A stretch of 64,000 nt of DNA, from assembly GCF_004917075.1 (NCBI RefSeq), contig NZ_SSYB01000001.1, positions 729,097 to 793,096 on the forward strand, written 5' to 3'. This stretch comes from Geomonas edaphica. Its GTDB lineage: Bacteria > Desulfobacterota > Desulfuromonadia > Geobacterales > Geobacteraceae. The position numbers and the translations under genes are program-made. The notes under the pieces were generated by a model, which saw only the letters and a list, made by a program, of their open reading frames with translations, did not search any database and was not told where the DNA came from. Shown piece by piece: positions 27,059-36,296 of this stretch (position 1 is its first letter; every line of letters starts with the position of its first letter).

Positions 27059-27142
27059 TCAATTTTAATTTAACAACGAAAGGAGATTTGTGGGCGCGCA
27101 CCTGCAGTTGATCCAAAGTGGGAAGAAAAACGATGGGAGGGG

Positions 27143-27173
27143 AAAAAAAATGGGGACGGCAGCGACCGTCCCC
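27143..27173 (-). terminator. Rho-independent terminator of nudC
   Basis: On the minus strand the stem GGGGACGG (27173-27166) pairs with CCGTCCCC (27159-27152) over a 6-base loop and is followed by a run of eight T after one A (complement of 27143-27151). It lies about 80 bp after the nudC stop. Between it and the stop (27174-27252) no gene is seen. Confidence 0.88.
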
Positions 27174-27252
27174 TCGAAAAGGAGACCCAGGAGTGTGTTC
27201 CAAGGTTCACAACCACTCTTCGGACACAGCTTCCAGGACTTTAATTATTTTT

Positions 27253-28101
27253 TCACCCCTCGTCTTTAAGGGCGAAATTATCGATGATCCAGCGCGCGAT
27301 GCTGCGCCTTGGGGGGAGCGCCGGGGGCATGCGCTCCCTGGTGAACCACTGCGCGTCCTCCAACTCGTCATGGTCGACCCTAATCTCGCCCGACTCGTGA
27401 CGCGCGACGAAGCCGGCCATGAGCTGGCTCGGGAAGGGCCAGTTCTGGCTTCCGACGTAGCTTACGTCGGTGACCTTGAGACCGGTCTCCTCGAACACCT
27501 CGCGTGCCACGCACTCCTCAAGCGATTCTCCGAAGTCCACGAAACCGGCAACGAGGCTGTAGCGCCCGGCGGCCCATTCCGGCTTTCGCGCCAGCAGGAA
27601 TTCGTCGCCGCGCTTGATGAGGACGATGACGCAGGGATGGATGTGCGGGTAATGTTCGTGCCCGCAGCCGCCGCAGCGCTTGCCCCAGGTGGGGGCAATG
27701 CGGGTCATCTCGCCGCTGCCGCAGCGCGAACAGTGGCTACTTTGCCGCTCCCAGTAAAGGATCTGTTTGGCGACGCCGTAGATGGTGGCCAACTGGTCCG
27801 GAAGGTCGGTCCACGGGACGGGCTGAAGCGTTTCGGGAACCTCTTCGGTTTTCCCGAGGCTTAAAAGGCGCACCGGTGCCCCGTCCCACTCCCCGAACTG
27901 CAGCGCGCGGCCGTCGTCGTTTAGAGATAAGGGGAGCTCGCCCCGGTAGAGGTCGCCATCCTGCAAGAGAAGCGCGTCCCCCTGAAGGAGGACCCAGTAG
28001 CCCGGCCGGGAATCGGTGGCCGCGTCCGGCTTCAGCTGGGTAAATCTGGTTCTTATGATCTCGCCGTTAAAGGGAAGGTTGATGGCATCGGGGTATGACA
28101 T
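27253..28101 (-). CDS. nudC: NAD(+) diphosphatase / NADH pyrophosphatase (Nudix)
   Basis: NudC hydrolyses NADH to NMNH and AMP and can remove NAD caps from RNA. From the ATG at 28101, which has AGGAG upstream, the product is 282 residues. It has an N-terminal domain, a four-Cys zinc ribbon (CSRCG and CGGCG) and a Nudix box GFVDFGESLEECVAREVFEETGL, followed by the family SQNWPFPSQLMAGF motif that distinguishes NudC from other Nudix enzymes. It is divergent from aguA and ends at a strong terminator next to the tandem-repeat array. Confidence 0.95.
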   Translation of the reverse strand: MSYPDAINLPFNGEIIRTRFTQLKPDAATDSRPGYWVLLQGDALLLQDGDLYRGELPLSLNDDGRALQFGEWDGAPVRLLSLGKTEEVPETLQPVPWTDLPDQLATIYGVAKQILYWERQSSHCSRCGSGEMTRIAPTWGKRCGGCGHEHYPHIHPCVIVLIKRGDEFLLARKPEWAAGRYSLVAGFVDFGESLEECVAREVFEETGLKVTDVSYVGSQNWPFPSQLMAGFVARHESGEIRVDHDELEDAQWFTRERMPPALPPRRSIARWIIDNFALKDEG

Positions 28102-28270
28102 GGACCGCTCCTGTTGCGTGACTGGGGCCTGCGACGCCGAGCATAATACAGGAACGGCGCAGGGAAGCAATGCCCTTTTCATTCAGAGCATTTGACTTGC
28201 ATTGCTTTCGCGCGCCATGGTATTTTTTCCGTTCGCCAATACCCGGGCCAAGGCCCACGCAGGAGATCAA

Positions 28271-29299
28271 GTGAACCAAAACAGAAGACTACCGGCTGAG
28301 TGGGAACTGCAGGACGGCGTGCTCCTGGCATGGCCGCACGACAACAGCGACTGGCTGCCGTATCTCGAGCAGGTCCAACCGGTTTTCGCCGCCATCATCA
28401 CCGTCATCAGCCGCTTCGAAACGGTGGTGGTAGCCGCCGACGACCCCGAAGAGGTGCGTGAAACGCTTGCCGCCGCCGGGGCCGACCTCGAGCACGTACG
28501 CATCCTTCCCATCGACACCAACGACACCTGGGCACGCGACTTCGGACCCATCACCGTTTTAGAAAGCGGCGCGCCGCGGCTCCTCAACTTCGGCTTCAAC
28601 GGCTGGGGGCTCAAGTTCCCCTCCGACCTCGACAACCGGATCAACAAACAGTTGCAGGCGCTAGGCCTCTGGAAGGCCCCGCTCGACACGGTGGGCCTCA
28701 TCCTCGAAGGGGGGAGCATAGAGAGCGACGGCAGGGGGACCATCCTCACTACCGAAGAATGCCTCATGAACGATAATCGCAACCCGCACCTGACCCGCGA
28801 GGAGCTGGAAGAGGAGCTGCACGGGCTTTTCGGCAGCGACCGCTTTCTCTGGCTTTCCAACGGTTACCTGGCGGGCGACGACACCGACTCACATGTCGAC
28901 ACGCTCGCGCGCCTCTGCCCCGACAACACCATCGCCTATGTCACCTGCGACGACCCGGATGACGAGCACTACCCCGCCCTTAAGGCGATGGAGGAGGAGA
29001 TCCTCGCCTTCCGCACCAGCGGCGGGCGGCCGTACCGCTGCATCCCCCTCCCCTGGCCGGGCGCGAAGTTCGACGAAGACGGGGAGCGGCTGCCGGCGAC
29101 CTACGCGAACTTCCTGGTGATCAACGGTGCCGTGCTGGTGCCGACCTACAACGATGAAAAGGACGCCGCCGCGCTGGTTGCCGTCGGCGAGGCGTTTCCG
29201 GGCTTCGAGATCATCGGCATCGACTGCCTCCCGCTCATCCTGCAGCACGGCTCGCTGCACTGCGTGACCATGCAGCTGCCGAAGGGGACGCTCAAGTAA
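28271..29299 (+). CDS. aguA: Agmatine deiminase
   Basis: The enzyme converts agmatine to N-carbamoylputrescine. The start GTG 28271 follows AGGAG by five bases and gives 342 residues; the frame is open further upstream without similarity. Guanidino-modifying-enzyme motifs are present: PAEWELQDGVLLAWPHDNSDW at the N terminus, DTWARDFGPI, ILEGGSIESDGRGTIL, DDTDSHVDTLARL and the C-terminal catalytic cysteine region HGSLHCVTMQLP. It is followed by aguB after about 400 bp of repeat-rich DNA, so the two enzymes of the pathway are neighbours but not tightly joined. Confidence 0.95.
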   Translation: MNQNRRLPAEWELQDGVLLAWPHDNSDWLPYLEQVQPVFAAIITVISRFETVVVAADDPEEVRETLAAAGADLEHVRILPIDTNDTWARDFGPITVLESGAPRLLNFGFNGWGLKFPSDLDNRINKQLQALGLWKAPLDTVGLILEGGSIESDGRGTILTTEECLMNDNRNPHLTREELEEELHGLFGSDRFLWLSNGYLAGDDTDSHVDTLARLCPDNTIAYVTCDDPDDEHYPALKAMEEEILAFRTSGGRPYRCIPLPWPGAKFDEDGERLPATYANFLVINGAVLVPTYNDEKDAAALVAVGEAFPGFEIIGIDCLPLILQHGSLHCVTMQLPKGTLK

Positions 29300-29322
29300 A
29301 GCGCCGCTGGTGACCTCGCGCT

Positions 29323-29568
29323 CCCTTTGCGAAGGGGGGACGGGGCAGCGTTGTCCGGTTAGGATGTTGCATAGCCGGAAAAGTTCCCCCTCCCCTTGCG
29401 GGAGGGGGTTAGGGGGTGGGGTAAGGTGCCATCATTCCCTTGGCTTGCGGCTTCACCCACCCCCCGGCCCCCTCCCGTCAAGGGAGGGGGAGGCTGGAAA
29501 TGGTTGGATGTTGGTGATGCACGTACCAAACCGGACAACGCTGCTCTGCCCCCCCTTCGCAAAGGGGG
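29323..29568. repeat. Nested inverted-repeat element between aguA and aguB
   Basis: The outer arms 29323-29360 and 29528-29568 are near-perfect inverted copies of about 38 bp, both carrying CCTTTGCGAAGGGG and AGCGTTGTCCGGTT (in opposite senses). Inside are two smaller palindromes, CCCCCTCCC-CTTGC-GGGAGGGGG (29386-29408) and CCCCCTCCC-GTCAA-GGGAGGGGG (29468-29490), which are themselves inverted relative to each other. No coding frame of any note is present between 29300 and 29700. The layout is like a miniature transposable element, although no target duplication was confirmed. Confidence 0.8.
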
Positions 29569-29700
29569 GAACACTGGGGCACCTGCAGCGCTTCGTTGGA
29601 AGTGAACTCAACGTTCCCGAACTCCCTGAAGACTGGCCCAAAGCCCTACCGTGAGCGAAGGACGGAAGGAGAAGGGCTTCATAACATGACGGAGAAGAAC

Positions 29701-30582
29701 ATGAAAAAACTGAAAGTAGCCCTCGTACAGCAGGCCCTGCAGGAAGGGCGTGAAGCCATGGTCGCCGCCACCATCGCCGGAATCCGCGAGGCAGCCGCCA
29801 AGGGGGCTCAGCTCGTGGTGCTCCAGGAACTCCATACCGGCAGCTACTTCTGCCAGACCGAGGACACCGCCTGCTTCGACTTGGCCGAGACGATCCCCGG
29901 CCCCTCCACCGAGCAGTTCGGCGCACTGGCAAAGGAGCTCGGCGTCGTCATCGTCACCTCCCTCTTCGAGCGCCGCGCGCCTGGGCTGTACCACAACACC
30001 GCCGTGGTACTGGAAAAGGACGGCAGCATCGCCGGCAAGTACCGCAAGATGCACATCCCGGACGATCCCGCCTTCTACGAGAAGTTCTACTTCACCCCGG
30101 GTGACCTCGGTTTCGAACCGATCGAGACCTCGGTGGGCCGCCTCGGCGTTCTGGTCTGCTGGGACCAGTGGTACCCCGAGGCGGCGCGCATGATGGCGCT
30201 CGCCGGTGCCGACCTCCTCATCTACCCGACCGCCATCGGCTGGGACCCGCGCGACGAAAAGGACGAGCAGGCGCGTCAGCTGGACGCCTGGGTGACCGTG
30301 CAGCGCTCGCACGCGGTGGCAAACGGCATCCCGGTGGTCAGCGTGAACCGCGTCGGCTTCGAGGGCGACCCGAGCGGCGCAGGCGCCGGCATTAAATTCT
30401 GGGGCTCGAGCTTTGCGGCAGGACCGCAGGGTGAATTCCTGGCACGCGGCGGCGAGGAAGAGGAGCTCCTGGTGGTCGATCTCGACATGGGACGCAGCGA
30501 GGACGTGCGGCGCATTTGGCCCTTCTTGCGCGACCGCCGCATCGACGCCTACGGCGATCTGGTGAAGCGCTACCGCGATTAG
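29701..30582 (+). CDS. aguB: N-carbamoylputrescine amidase
   Basis: The enzyme hydrolyses N-carbamoylputrescine to putrescine. From the ATG at 29701, with GGAG six bases upstream, the product is 293 residues; an ATG five codons earlier (29686) is an alternative. Nitrilase-superfamily triad regions are visible: Glu in LQELHTGSYFCQ, Lys in YRKMHIPDDP and Cys in LVCWDQWYPEAAR. The sequences TEDTACFDLAE and PSGAGAGIKFWGSSF are typical of the plant/bacterial carbamoylputrescine group. It completes the agmatine-to-putrescine route begun by aguA. Confidence 0.95.
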   Translation: MKKLKVALVQQALQEGREAMVAATIAGIREAAAKGAQLVVLQELHTGSYFCQTEDTACFDLAETIPGPSTEQFGALAKELGVVIVTSLFERRAPGLYHNTAVVLEKDGSIAGKYRKMHIPDDPAFYEKFYFTPGDLGFEPIETSVGRLGVLVCWDQWYPEAARMMALAGADLLIYPTAIGWDPRDEKDEQARQLDAWVTVQRSHAVANGIPVVSVNRVGFEGDPSGAGAGIKFWGSSFAAGPQGEFLARGGEEEELLVVDLDMGRSEDVRRIWPFLRDRRIDAYGDLVKRYRD

Positions 30583-30606
30583 CTTCCCCATTCCTTCCCC
30601 CTCCTG

Positions 30607-30633
30607 CCCCCCTCTCCCCAGTGGAGAGGGGGG
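30607..30633. repeat. 11-bp palindrome after aguB
   Basis: CCCCCCTCTCC pairs perfectly with GGAGAGGGGGG across CCAGT. No T-run follows, so it is more like the other GC-rich palindromes in this window than a classical terminator, but it may still end aguB transcription. Confidence 0.6.
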
Positions 30634-30672
30634 ACCGGCTGCAGAGCGTAGATTACTAAACGAGGTCCCGCC

Positions 30673-33600
30673 GTGAGGAACGACACCTCGCCCCATCAAA
30701 AACTTCTCGATGCCTTCGCAAAGTGCACTCCGGAGCAGCGAGCCGTGCTTCAGTTGCTCTCGCTCGTCTACGCCCCCGTATCGAAACACGTCCTTTTAAA
30801 CCTCATAAAGCGCGTCCCATTGTCCCATCCCGCCGGCGACAGCTACACCGGCGCCAGACTCTCCGAGATCCTGGAAGGACTGAAGGCGCTGGGCCTGATC
30901 GGAGCCGGCGATCGAGGCGTCGCCTGCAATCCGCTCGTCACCCACGCGGTGACGCTTGCCGCCCAGGCGGACGGACGCTTCGAGGCGATGGCTAAGACGG
31001 TGCAGTCCGAGATTCCCATGGTCTCGGAATGGGGCAGCAGTTACTACCGCATCTCCGAGCACGGCCTGCGTGACGTGCGTCTCTGCTTCTACCGAAACGA
31101 TGTCGCCGGCGCCTTCGACACCGCGGAAAGATACCTGAAGCAGTTCCCCTATGAGGCCATGCGCTGTCACCCCTTCATAATCGCCTGCTTCATGCCTTAC
31201 GACGACGCTTGGTTCCGCTCACTCCACAACGCTTTGCAGGGCGCCACCCTTCTCGTGCACATCCCTTACGCCCGCCGCCATATGAATCCGTGCGTCGCGC
31301 CGTTCCAGGCTCTCGCCGACCTGATCGCCTCCGATCCAAAGGCATCATACCTGCTGCACGACATGTACTGCCGGGAGCTTATATGGCGCGGTAGGACCGC
31401 TGAGGCCGAAGAAGGCGCGCTCGAAGGTTCCAATGCGACCCAACTCGCCGTTCTCGCCTGCTGTTCCTTGCGGCGCGGCTCGTACCAGGAGGCAATCGGC
31501 AGATTCCGCAGTGCGCTTACCGCACTGAAAAAGGAGACCGGCAAGCGGAAGACCTTCTTCGAGGACGGCCTCGGCCCCTTCTTCGTCATGGCGCTAATGG
31601 CATCGAACGATCCGGCCATGCTTTCCGAGGCGGCAGAACACTGCCGGTGGGTCCTCGCCAAGCGGGACTGGCCCGACCAAGACGTGTACTACCTGCTGCA
31701 GATAGTTGTCGCGGAGCGAAAGGGCGAGGCAGGCATCAAGGAACAACTGGAAGGGACGCTCCACCGCACCCCATCCTCCCCGATGTGGGCCTTCGTCCGC
31801 CTGCTGGCGCTTCACTGGTGCGGTTCCGATGCGCAAAAGACCGAGGCCGCGAAACAAAAGCAGCTGATCGCGAAGCTGCGCGACGCCTCTCAGCTCTGGC
31901 TTGCCGACGAAATTGAAGCGCTCATGGCCGCCTGCGGCGTGGAGGAGGCAGCCGGCGCCGCGGTTTTGAAGCGTTACAAGGCGGAGGGGCTTGTCCCGCT
32001 GTACCGTTGCGTGGAGCAAGTAGAATCCTGGCAAAGCGCCCTCACAGCGCTGCTGCGTCTTAACGCCGCATCGGAATCGGGTGCCGAAGCGGGACTGCCG
32101 CAGTCGCGCCTCATATGGCACTTCGAGGAGTTGCGCCACCACTTCGAGATCACGCCGCGCGAGCAGAAACAGGGCACGAACGGCAAGTGGAGCGCGGGGC
32201 GCAACGTGTCGCTCAAAAGGCTCGCCGAGGAAGCGGACGCAATCGAGTACCTCACCCCGCAGGACCGGCTCATCTGCGGCTGCATAAAAAAGGAGCGCGG
32301 TTACGGCTACTACGGCCGCGACAGCTACCAGTTGGACCTCGACCAGGCCGTGCCGCTCATGATCGGACATCCGCACGTCTACCTCGATACCGGCGCTTCG
32401 GTGCGCCTCGAACTCGTGCACGGCGAGCCGGAGATCCAGCTGGTCGCCGAGAAGGACGGCTTCAGGCTTCAGCTCGTCCCCCCCTTCCAGCAGGACCAGA
32501 AACTTCACCTGCAGAAGGAGGCCCCCACCCGCATCAAGGTCTTCGAGGCGAAGCCGGAGTACCTGAAGATCGCCGCCATCCTCGGAAACGGCCTCACGCT
32601 TCCGGCACGCGCGAAGGATCAGGCGCTGAGCGCCGTGAACGCCCTCTCCTCGATGCTGACGGTTCACTCCGACATCAGCGACGCCTCGACCGAGACCGTG
32701 GCGGGCGACGTCACCCCATGTTTCCACCTGCTCCCGTACCAGGCCGGGCTCAGGCTCGAGGTCCTCGTACGCCCGTTCTCGAACGCCGGCCCCTACTTCC
32801 GTCCGGGTTCCGGCGGAGAGACAGTGATGGCCGAGCTGGACGGAAAACGGGTGCAGGCGAAGCGTGATCTCAAACTCGAGGAAAACCGTGCCGCCGAGGC
32901 CCTCGTCCTCCTCACCGCGCTGGGCGAAGCGGAGGAGAACGAAGGCGAATGGCTGGTCCCATCCACCGAGAGTGCGCTTGAGTTGCTTTTGCAGTTGCAG
33001 TCTTTAGGGGAATCGGCGCACGTGTCGTGGCCGCAGGGGGCGCGCTTCAAGATAAAGCAGATAGTTACCCCCTCACGTTGCAAGCTTTCCGTGAGACAGG
33101 CAAAAGACTATTTCGAGCTATCCGGCGAGGTGAAGGTGAACGAGGAGCTCGCCCTCGACCTCCGGGAACTGGTCGATCTGGTGCGCGGTACACAGGGGCG
33201 ATTCGTGCAGTTGGGTGACGGCGAGTTCATCGCCCTCTCGGCGCAATTGCGGAGATACCTCGACGACCTCGCCGCCTGCTGCGACCCGCACGGATCGACC
33301 TTCCGCTTCCATCCCCTCGCCGCCACGCTCTTCGAGGATTTCGCGGTGGACGCCGGGGAATTCGAAGGGGATAAGCAATGGCAGGCGCAACTCAAGCGTT
33401 TGCGCGAGGCGCAGAGCTTCCGCCCCGAGTTACCGAACACGCTGCAGGCCGAGCTGCGCGGCTACCAGGTGGAAGGTTTCAACTGGCTGAATCGCCTGGC
33501 GTACTGGGGCGTGGGGGCCTGTCTTGCCGACGACATGGGGTTGGGAAAGACGGTGCAGGCGCTGGCTCAGATCCTCACCATGGCGGCGAAGGGGCCGTCC

Positions 33601-34833
33601 CTCGTCGTCGCCCCCACCTCGGTCTGTCTGAACTGGGAGAGCGAAGCGGCCAAATTCTCGCCGACACTCAGGTGCATCATCTACGGCGGAAACAAACGGG
33701 AAGAACTTCTGAAGGGGCTTGGGCCTTTCGACCTCGTCATCTGCAGTTACGGCCTTTTGCAGCAGGACGGGGAGCTGCTCGCCGCGGTGCAGTGGCAGGC
33801 GATCGTGCTCGACGAGGCCCAGGCGATCAAGAACATGTCCACCAAGCGCAGCCAGGCGGCTATGCAGCTCTCCGGCGCCTTCAAGATGGTGGCGACCGGC
33901 ACTCCGATCGAGAATCACCTGGGCGAACTCTGGAACGTTTTCCGCTTCATCAACCCGGGGCTCCTCGGCTCACTCAAGCAGTTCAACGTCCGTTACGCCT
34001 CACCGATCGAGAAGAGCGAGGACAAGAAAGCGCGTCAGCGCCTGAAGCGGCTCATCCAGCCCTTCATCCTCCGCCGCACGAAGAACCAGGTGCTGGAGGA
34101 GCTCCCGCCGCGCACCGAGATCACTGTCGCCGTCGAAATGGGAAACGAGGAGACCGCGCTCTACGAGGCAATCAGGAAAAGCGCCCTCGAGAACCTGGCT
34201 GGCATCGGCAAGGTGGAGGGAAAGGGAGAGCTGCACCTGAAGATCCTGGCCGAGATCATGAGGCTGCGCCGTGCCTGCTGCAACCCACGCCTCATCCTTC
34301 CCGACAGCGCCATCCCCAGCTCCAAGCTCGCCGCCTTCGCGGAGATCGTCGAAGAACTTCGGGAGAACCGTCACAAGGCCCTCGTCTTCAGCCAGTTCGT
34401 CGGGCACCTGGAGATCATCCGCAAATACGTGGAGCGGGCCGGCATCCCACACCAGTACCTCGACGGGTCCACTCCGGCGCCCGAGCGTAAGCGGCGCGTG
34501 GACGCCTTCCAGTCCGGTGAGGGAGATCTCTTCCTGATCAGCCTGAAGGCAGGAGGGGTCGGGCTGAACCTCACGGCGGCGGACTATGTCATTCACATGG
34601 ATCCCTGGTGGAACCCGGCGGTCGAGGACCAGGCCTCGGACCGCGCGCACCGCATCGGGCAGCTGCGTCCGGTGACCATCTACCGCCTGGTGACCAAGGG
34701 GACCATCGAGGAGAAGATCGTCGGGCTGCACCAGCAAAAGCGCGGCCTCGCCGACAGCCTGTTGGAAGAAAGCGATCTCTCCGGCAAGGTGAGCGCCGAA
34801 GAGTTGCTGCAACTTTTGCGGGCGGATAAATGA
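30673..34833 (+). CDS. Very large SNF2-family ATPase
   Basis: The 1386-residue protein starts at GTG 30673. The first part (about 1-110) looks like a winged-helix region, followed by a long helical, repeat-like region (110-450) and a poorly conserved middle. The SNF2 translocase then occupies roughly the last 450 residues: LADDMGLGKTVQA, APTSVCLNWESE, DEAQAIKN, ATGTPIENHLGELWNVF, FSQFVGHLEII, SLKAGGVGLNLTAADYV and QASDRAHRIGQ. The SWIM finger of the neighbouring paralogue was not seen. It probably translocates on double-stranded DNA; the target is unknown. Confidence 0.92.
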   Translation: MRNDTSPHQKLLDAFAKCTPEQRAVLQLLSLVYAPVSKHVLLNLIKRVPLSHPAGDSYTGARLSEILEGLKALGLIGAGDRGVACNPLVTHAVTLAAQADGRFEAMAKTVQSEIPMVSEWGSSYYRISEHGLRDVRLCFYRNDVAGAFDTAERYLKQFPYEAMRCHPFIIACFMPYDDAWFRSLHNALQGATLLVHIPYARRHMNPCVAPFQALADLIASDPKASYLLHDMYCRELIWRGRTAEAEEGALEGSNATQLAVLACCSLRRGSYQEAIGRFRSALTALKKETGKRKTFFEDGLGPFFVMALMASNDPAMLSEAAEHCRWVLAKRDWPDQDVYYLLQIVVAERKGEAGIKEQLEGTLHRTPSSPMWAFVRLLALHWCGSDAQKTEAAKQKQLIAKLRDASQLWLADEIEALMAACGVEEAAGAAVLKRYKAEGLVPLYRCVEQVESWQSALTALLRLNAASESGAEAGLPQSRLIWHFEELRHHFEITPREQKQGTNGKWSAGRNVSLKRLAEEADAIEYLTPQDRLICGCIKKERGYGYYGRDSYQLDLDQAVPLMIGHPHVYLDTGASVRLELVHGEPEIQLVAEKDGFRLQLVPPFQQDQKLHLQKEAPTRIKVFEAKPEYLKIAAILGNGLTLPARAKDQALSAVNALSSMLTVHSDISDASTETVAGDVTPCFHLLPYQAGLRLEVLVRPFSNAGPYFRPGSGGETVMAELDGKRVQAKRDLKLEENRAAEALVLLTALGEAEENEGEWLVPSTESALELLLQLQSLGESAHVSWPQGARFKIKQIVTPSRCKLSVRQAKDYFELSGEVKVNEELALDLRELVDLVRGTQGRFVQLGDGEFIALSAQLRRYLDDLAACCDPHGSTFRFHPLAATLFEDFAVDAGEFEGDKQWQAQLKRLREAQSFRPELPNTLQAELRGYQVEGFNWLNRLAYWGVGACLADDMGLGKTVQALAQILTMAAKGPSLVVAPTSVCLNWESEAAKFSPTLRCIIYGGNKREELLKGLGPFDLVICSYGLLQQDGELLAAVQWQAIVLDEAQAIKNMSTKRSQAAMQLSGAFKMVATGTPIENHLGELWNVFRFINPGLLGSLKQFNVRYASPIEKSEDKKARQRLKRLIQPFILRRTKNQVLEELPPRTEITVAVEMGNEETALYEAIRKSALENLAGIGKVEGKGELHLKILAEIMRLRRACCNPRLILPDSAIPSSKLAAFAEIVEELRENRHKALVFSQFVGHLEIIRKYVERAGIPHQYLDGSTPAPERKRRVDAFQSGEGDLFLISLKAGGVGLNLTAADYVIHMDPWWNPAVEDQASDRAHRIGQLRPVTIYRLVTKGTIEEKIVGLHQQKRGLADSLLEESDLSGKVSAEELLQLLRADK

Positions 34834-34885
34834 GGGGTGCCGGGGGGAGGAAGCCAGCACTTAACCAAAACGGAGGGCACGACCA

Positions 34886-35566
34886 ATGGAAATCACCCTT
34901 GCCTTTGATGTCTACGGAACGCTGATCGACACGCACGGCGTCATCGTCGCGCTGGAAAAGATCATCGGCGACAGGGCGGCCGGCTTCTCGCGCACCTGGC
35001 GGGAGAAACAGCTCGAATATTCCTTCCGCCGCGGCCTCATGCAAAACTACGAGACCTTCGCCGTCTGCACGAGGGACGCCCTCAACTACACGGACGCCTT
35101 CCACAAAACAGCACTGACCGAAGCAGAAAAGGAAGACCTGCTGGCCCTTTACCGGGTGCTCCCCGCCTACGACGACGTGGAACCCGGCTTGCAGCGGGCT
35201 AAGGATGCCGGTTTCAGGATGTACGCCTTTTCCAACGGCAGCGCCGACGCGGTGGAAGAGCTCCTCACCAACGCGGGCATCCGCCGGTACTTTCTCGATG
35301 TGGTGAGCGTGGACGAAGTGAAGTCCTTCAAGCCGAACCCCGGGGTCTACGCCCACTTCCTGCGCAGGTCCGGCGCAACCGGCGCAAGCGCCTGGCTCGT
35401 CTCCGGCAACCCCTTCGACGTGATCGGCGCCATCTCCGCAGGCATGAACGGCGCATGGGTGAAGCGCTCACCGGACGCGCTCTACGACCCGTGGGGGATC
35501 GAGCCTACTCTTACCGTCTCGTCACTCGCACACCTCGACCAAAAGTTAAAAGAAATCAACCCTTAG
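34886..35566 (+). CDS. HAD type II haloacid dehalogenase-like hydrolase
   Basis: The 226-residue protein has the HAD type II pattern: motif I FDVYGTLIDTHG (Asp nucleophile at about residue 7), the cap-domain block QLEYSFRRGLMQNYETFAVCTRDALNY, motif II SNGSADAV, motif III Lys in VKSFKPNPGVYAHF and the family LVSGNPFDVIGAISAGMNGAWVKR. This is close to L-2-haloacid dehalogenases in layout, but the natural substrate may be a phosphate ester or haloacid; sequence alone does not decide. It lies 52 bp after the SNF2 gene, on the same strand. Confidence 0.88.
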   Translation: MEITLAFDVYGTLIDTHGVIVALEKIIGDRAAGFSRTWREKQLEYSFRRGLMQNYETFAVCTRDALNYTDAFHKTALTEAEKEDLLALYRVLPAYDDVEPGLQRAKDAGFRMYAFSNGSADAVEELLTNAGIRRYFLDVVSVDEVKSFKPNPGVYAHFLRRSGATGASAWLVSGNPFDVIGAISAGMNGAWVKRSPDALYDPWGIEPTLTVSSLAHLDQKLKEINP

Positions 35567-35620
35567 CACCCCGATACGCTATAGCCATCCGACCTGCCGG
35601 ACCTGAAAGGGAGAATCCTT

Positions 35621-36172
35621 ATGTGCCTCATCATCATCGACATCCAGAACGATTATTTCGCGGGCGGCACCATGGAACTGGTCGGCATGCCGGAGGCCGC
35701 AGCTAATGCCCGTCTGCTGCTCGACGCCTACCGTGCGGCCGGGCTCCCGGTAATCCACGTACAGCATTTGGCCGCACGTCCCGACGCCACCTTTTTTATT
35801 CCCGGCACGCAGGGAGCCGAGATCAACCAGATCGTCGCCCCCATTGCATCTGAGCCCGTCATCGTAAAGCATTTTCCCAACTCCTTCAGGGATACAGGGC
35901 TCCTCGACCTCCTCAGATCGAAGCAGGTCACCAATCTGACCATCTGCGGGGCCATGAGCCACATGTGCATCGACACCACGGTCCGCGCCGCGTTCGACCT
36001 GGGCTTTACCTGCACCTTGGCGGCCGACGCCTGCGCCACGCGCGACCTCACCTTTGAGGGTCGGGTAGTACCGGCGGCCGACGTTCACGCCGCATATATG
36101 GCGGCGCTGTCGCTTCCCTTTGCACGCGTCACGACCACGGCGACGATCAGCGAAGAGCTCAAACGCCTTTAG
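35621..36172 (+). CDS. Isochorismatase-family cysteine hydrolase
   Basis: The 183-residue protein has the catalytic Asp in LIIIDIQNDYF (Asp7), a Lys in the VIVKHFPNSF block and the nucleophilic Cys in GAMSHMCIDTTVRAA, with a preceding cis-peptide-type ICGAMS. These are the three catalytic residues of the isochorismatase-like hydrolases (nicotinamidases, N-carbamoylsarcosine amidases and others). The substrate is unknown. AAAGGGAG lies seven bases before the ATG. Confidence 0.9.
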   Translation: MCLIIIDIQNDYFAGGTMELVGMPEAAANARLLLDAYRAAGLPVIHVQHLAARPDATFFIPGTQGAEINQIVAPIASEPVIVKHFPNSFRDTGLLDLLRSKQVTNLTICGAMSHMCIDTTVRAAFDLGFTCTLAADACATRDLTFEGRVVPAADVHAAYMAALSLPFARVTTTATISEELKRL

Positions 36173-36296
36173 CCGGGTACGTTAATCCGGGGCTATCGCA
36201 GTCTCATGAAATGAATCGGAGCAAAAAGCTCATTTTCAGATTATTATTAACCGACAAGAAAAGAAAACTCTGCCTCACCGACTTCATCGATAGACG

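Noticed and set aside
29608-30789. Long minus-strand open frame antisense to aguB
   Set aside because: It is a shadow of the GC-rich aguB coding strand; its protein is low in typical domain features and overlaps a clear gene.
23238-34833. A complete restriction or DISARM-like defence system around the SNF2 genes
   Set aside because: No methyltransferase, nuclease or DUF1998-type partner is encoded between or beside them; the neighbours are metabolic genes.
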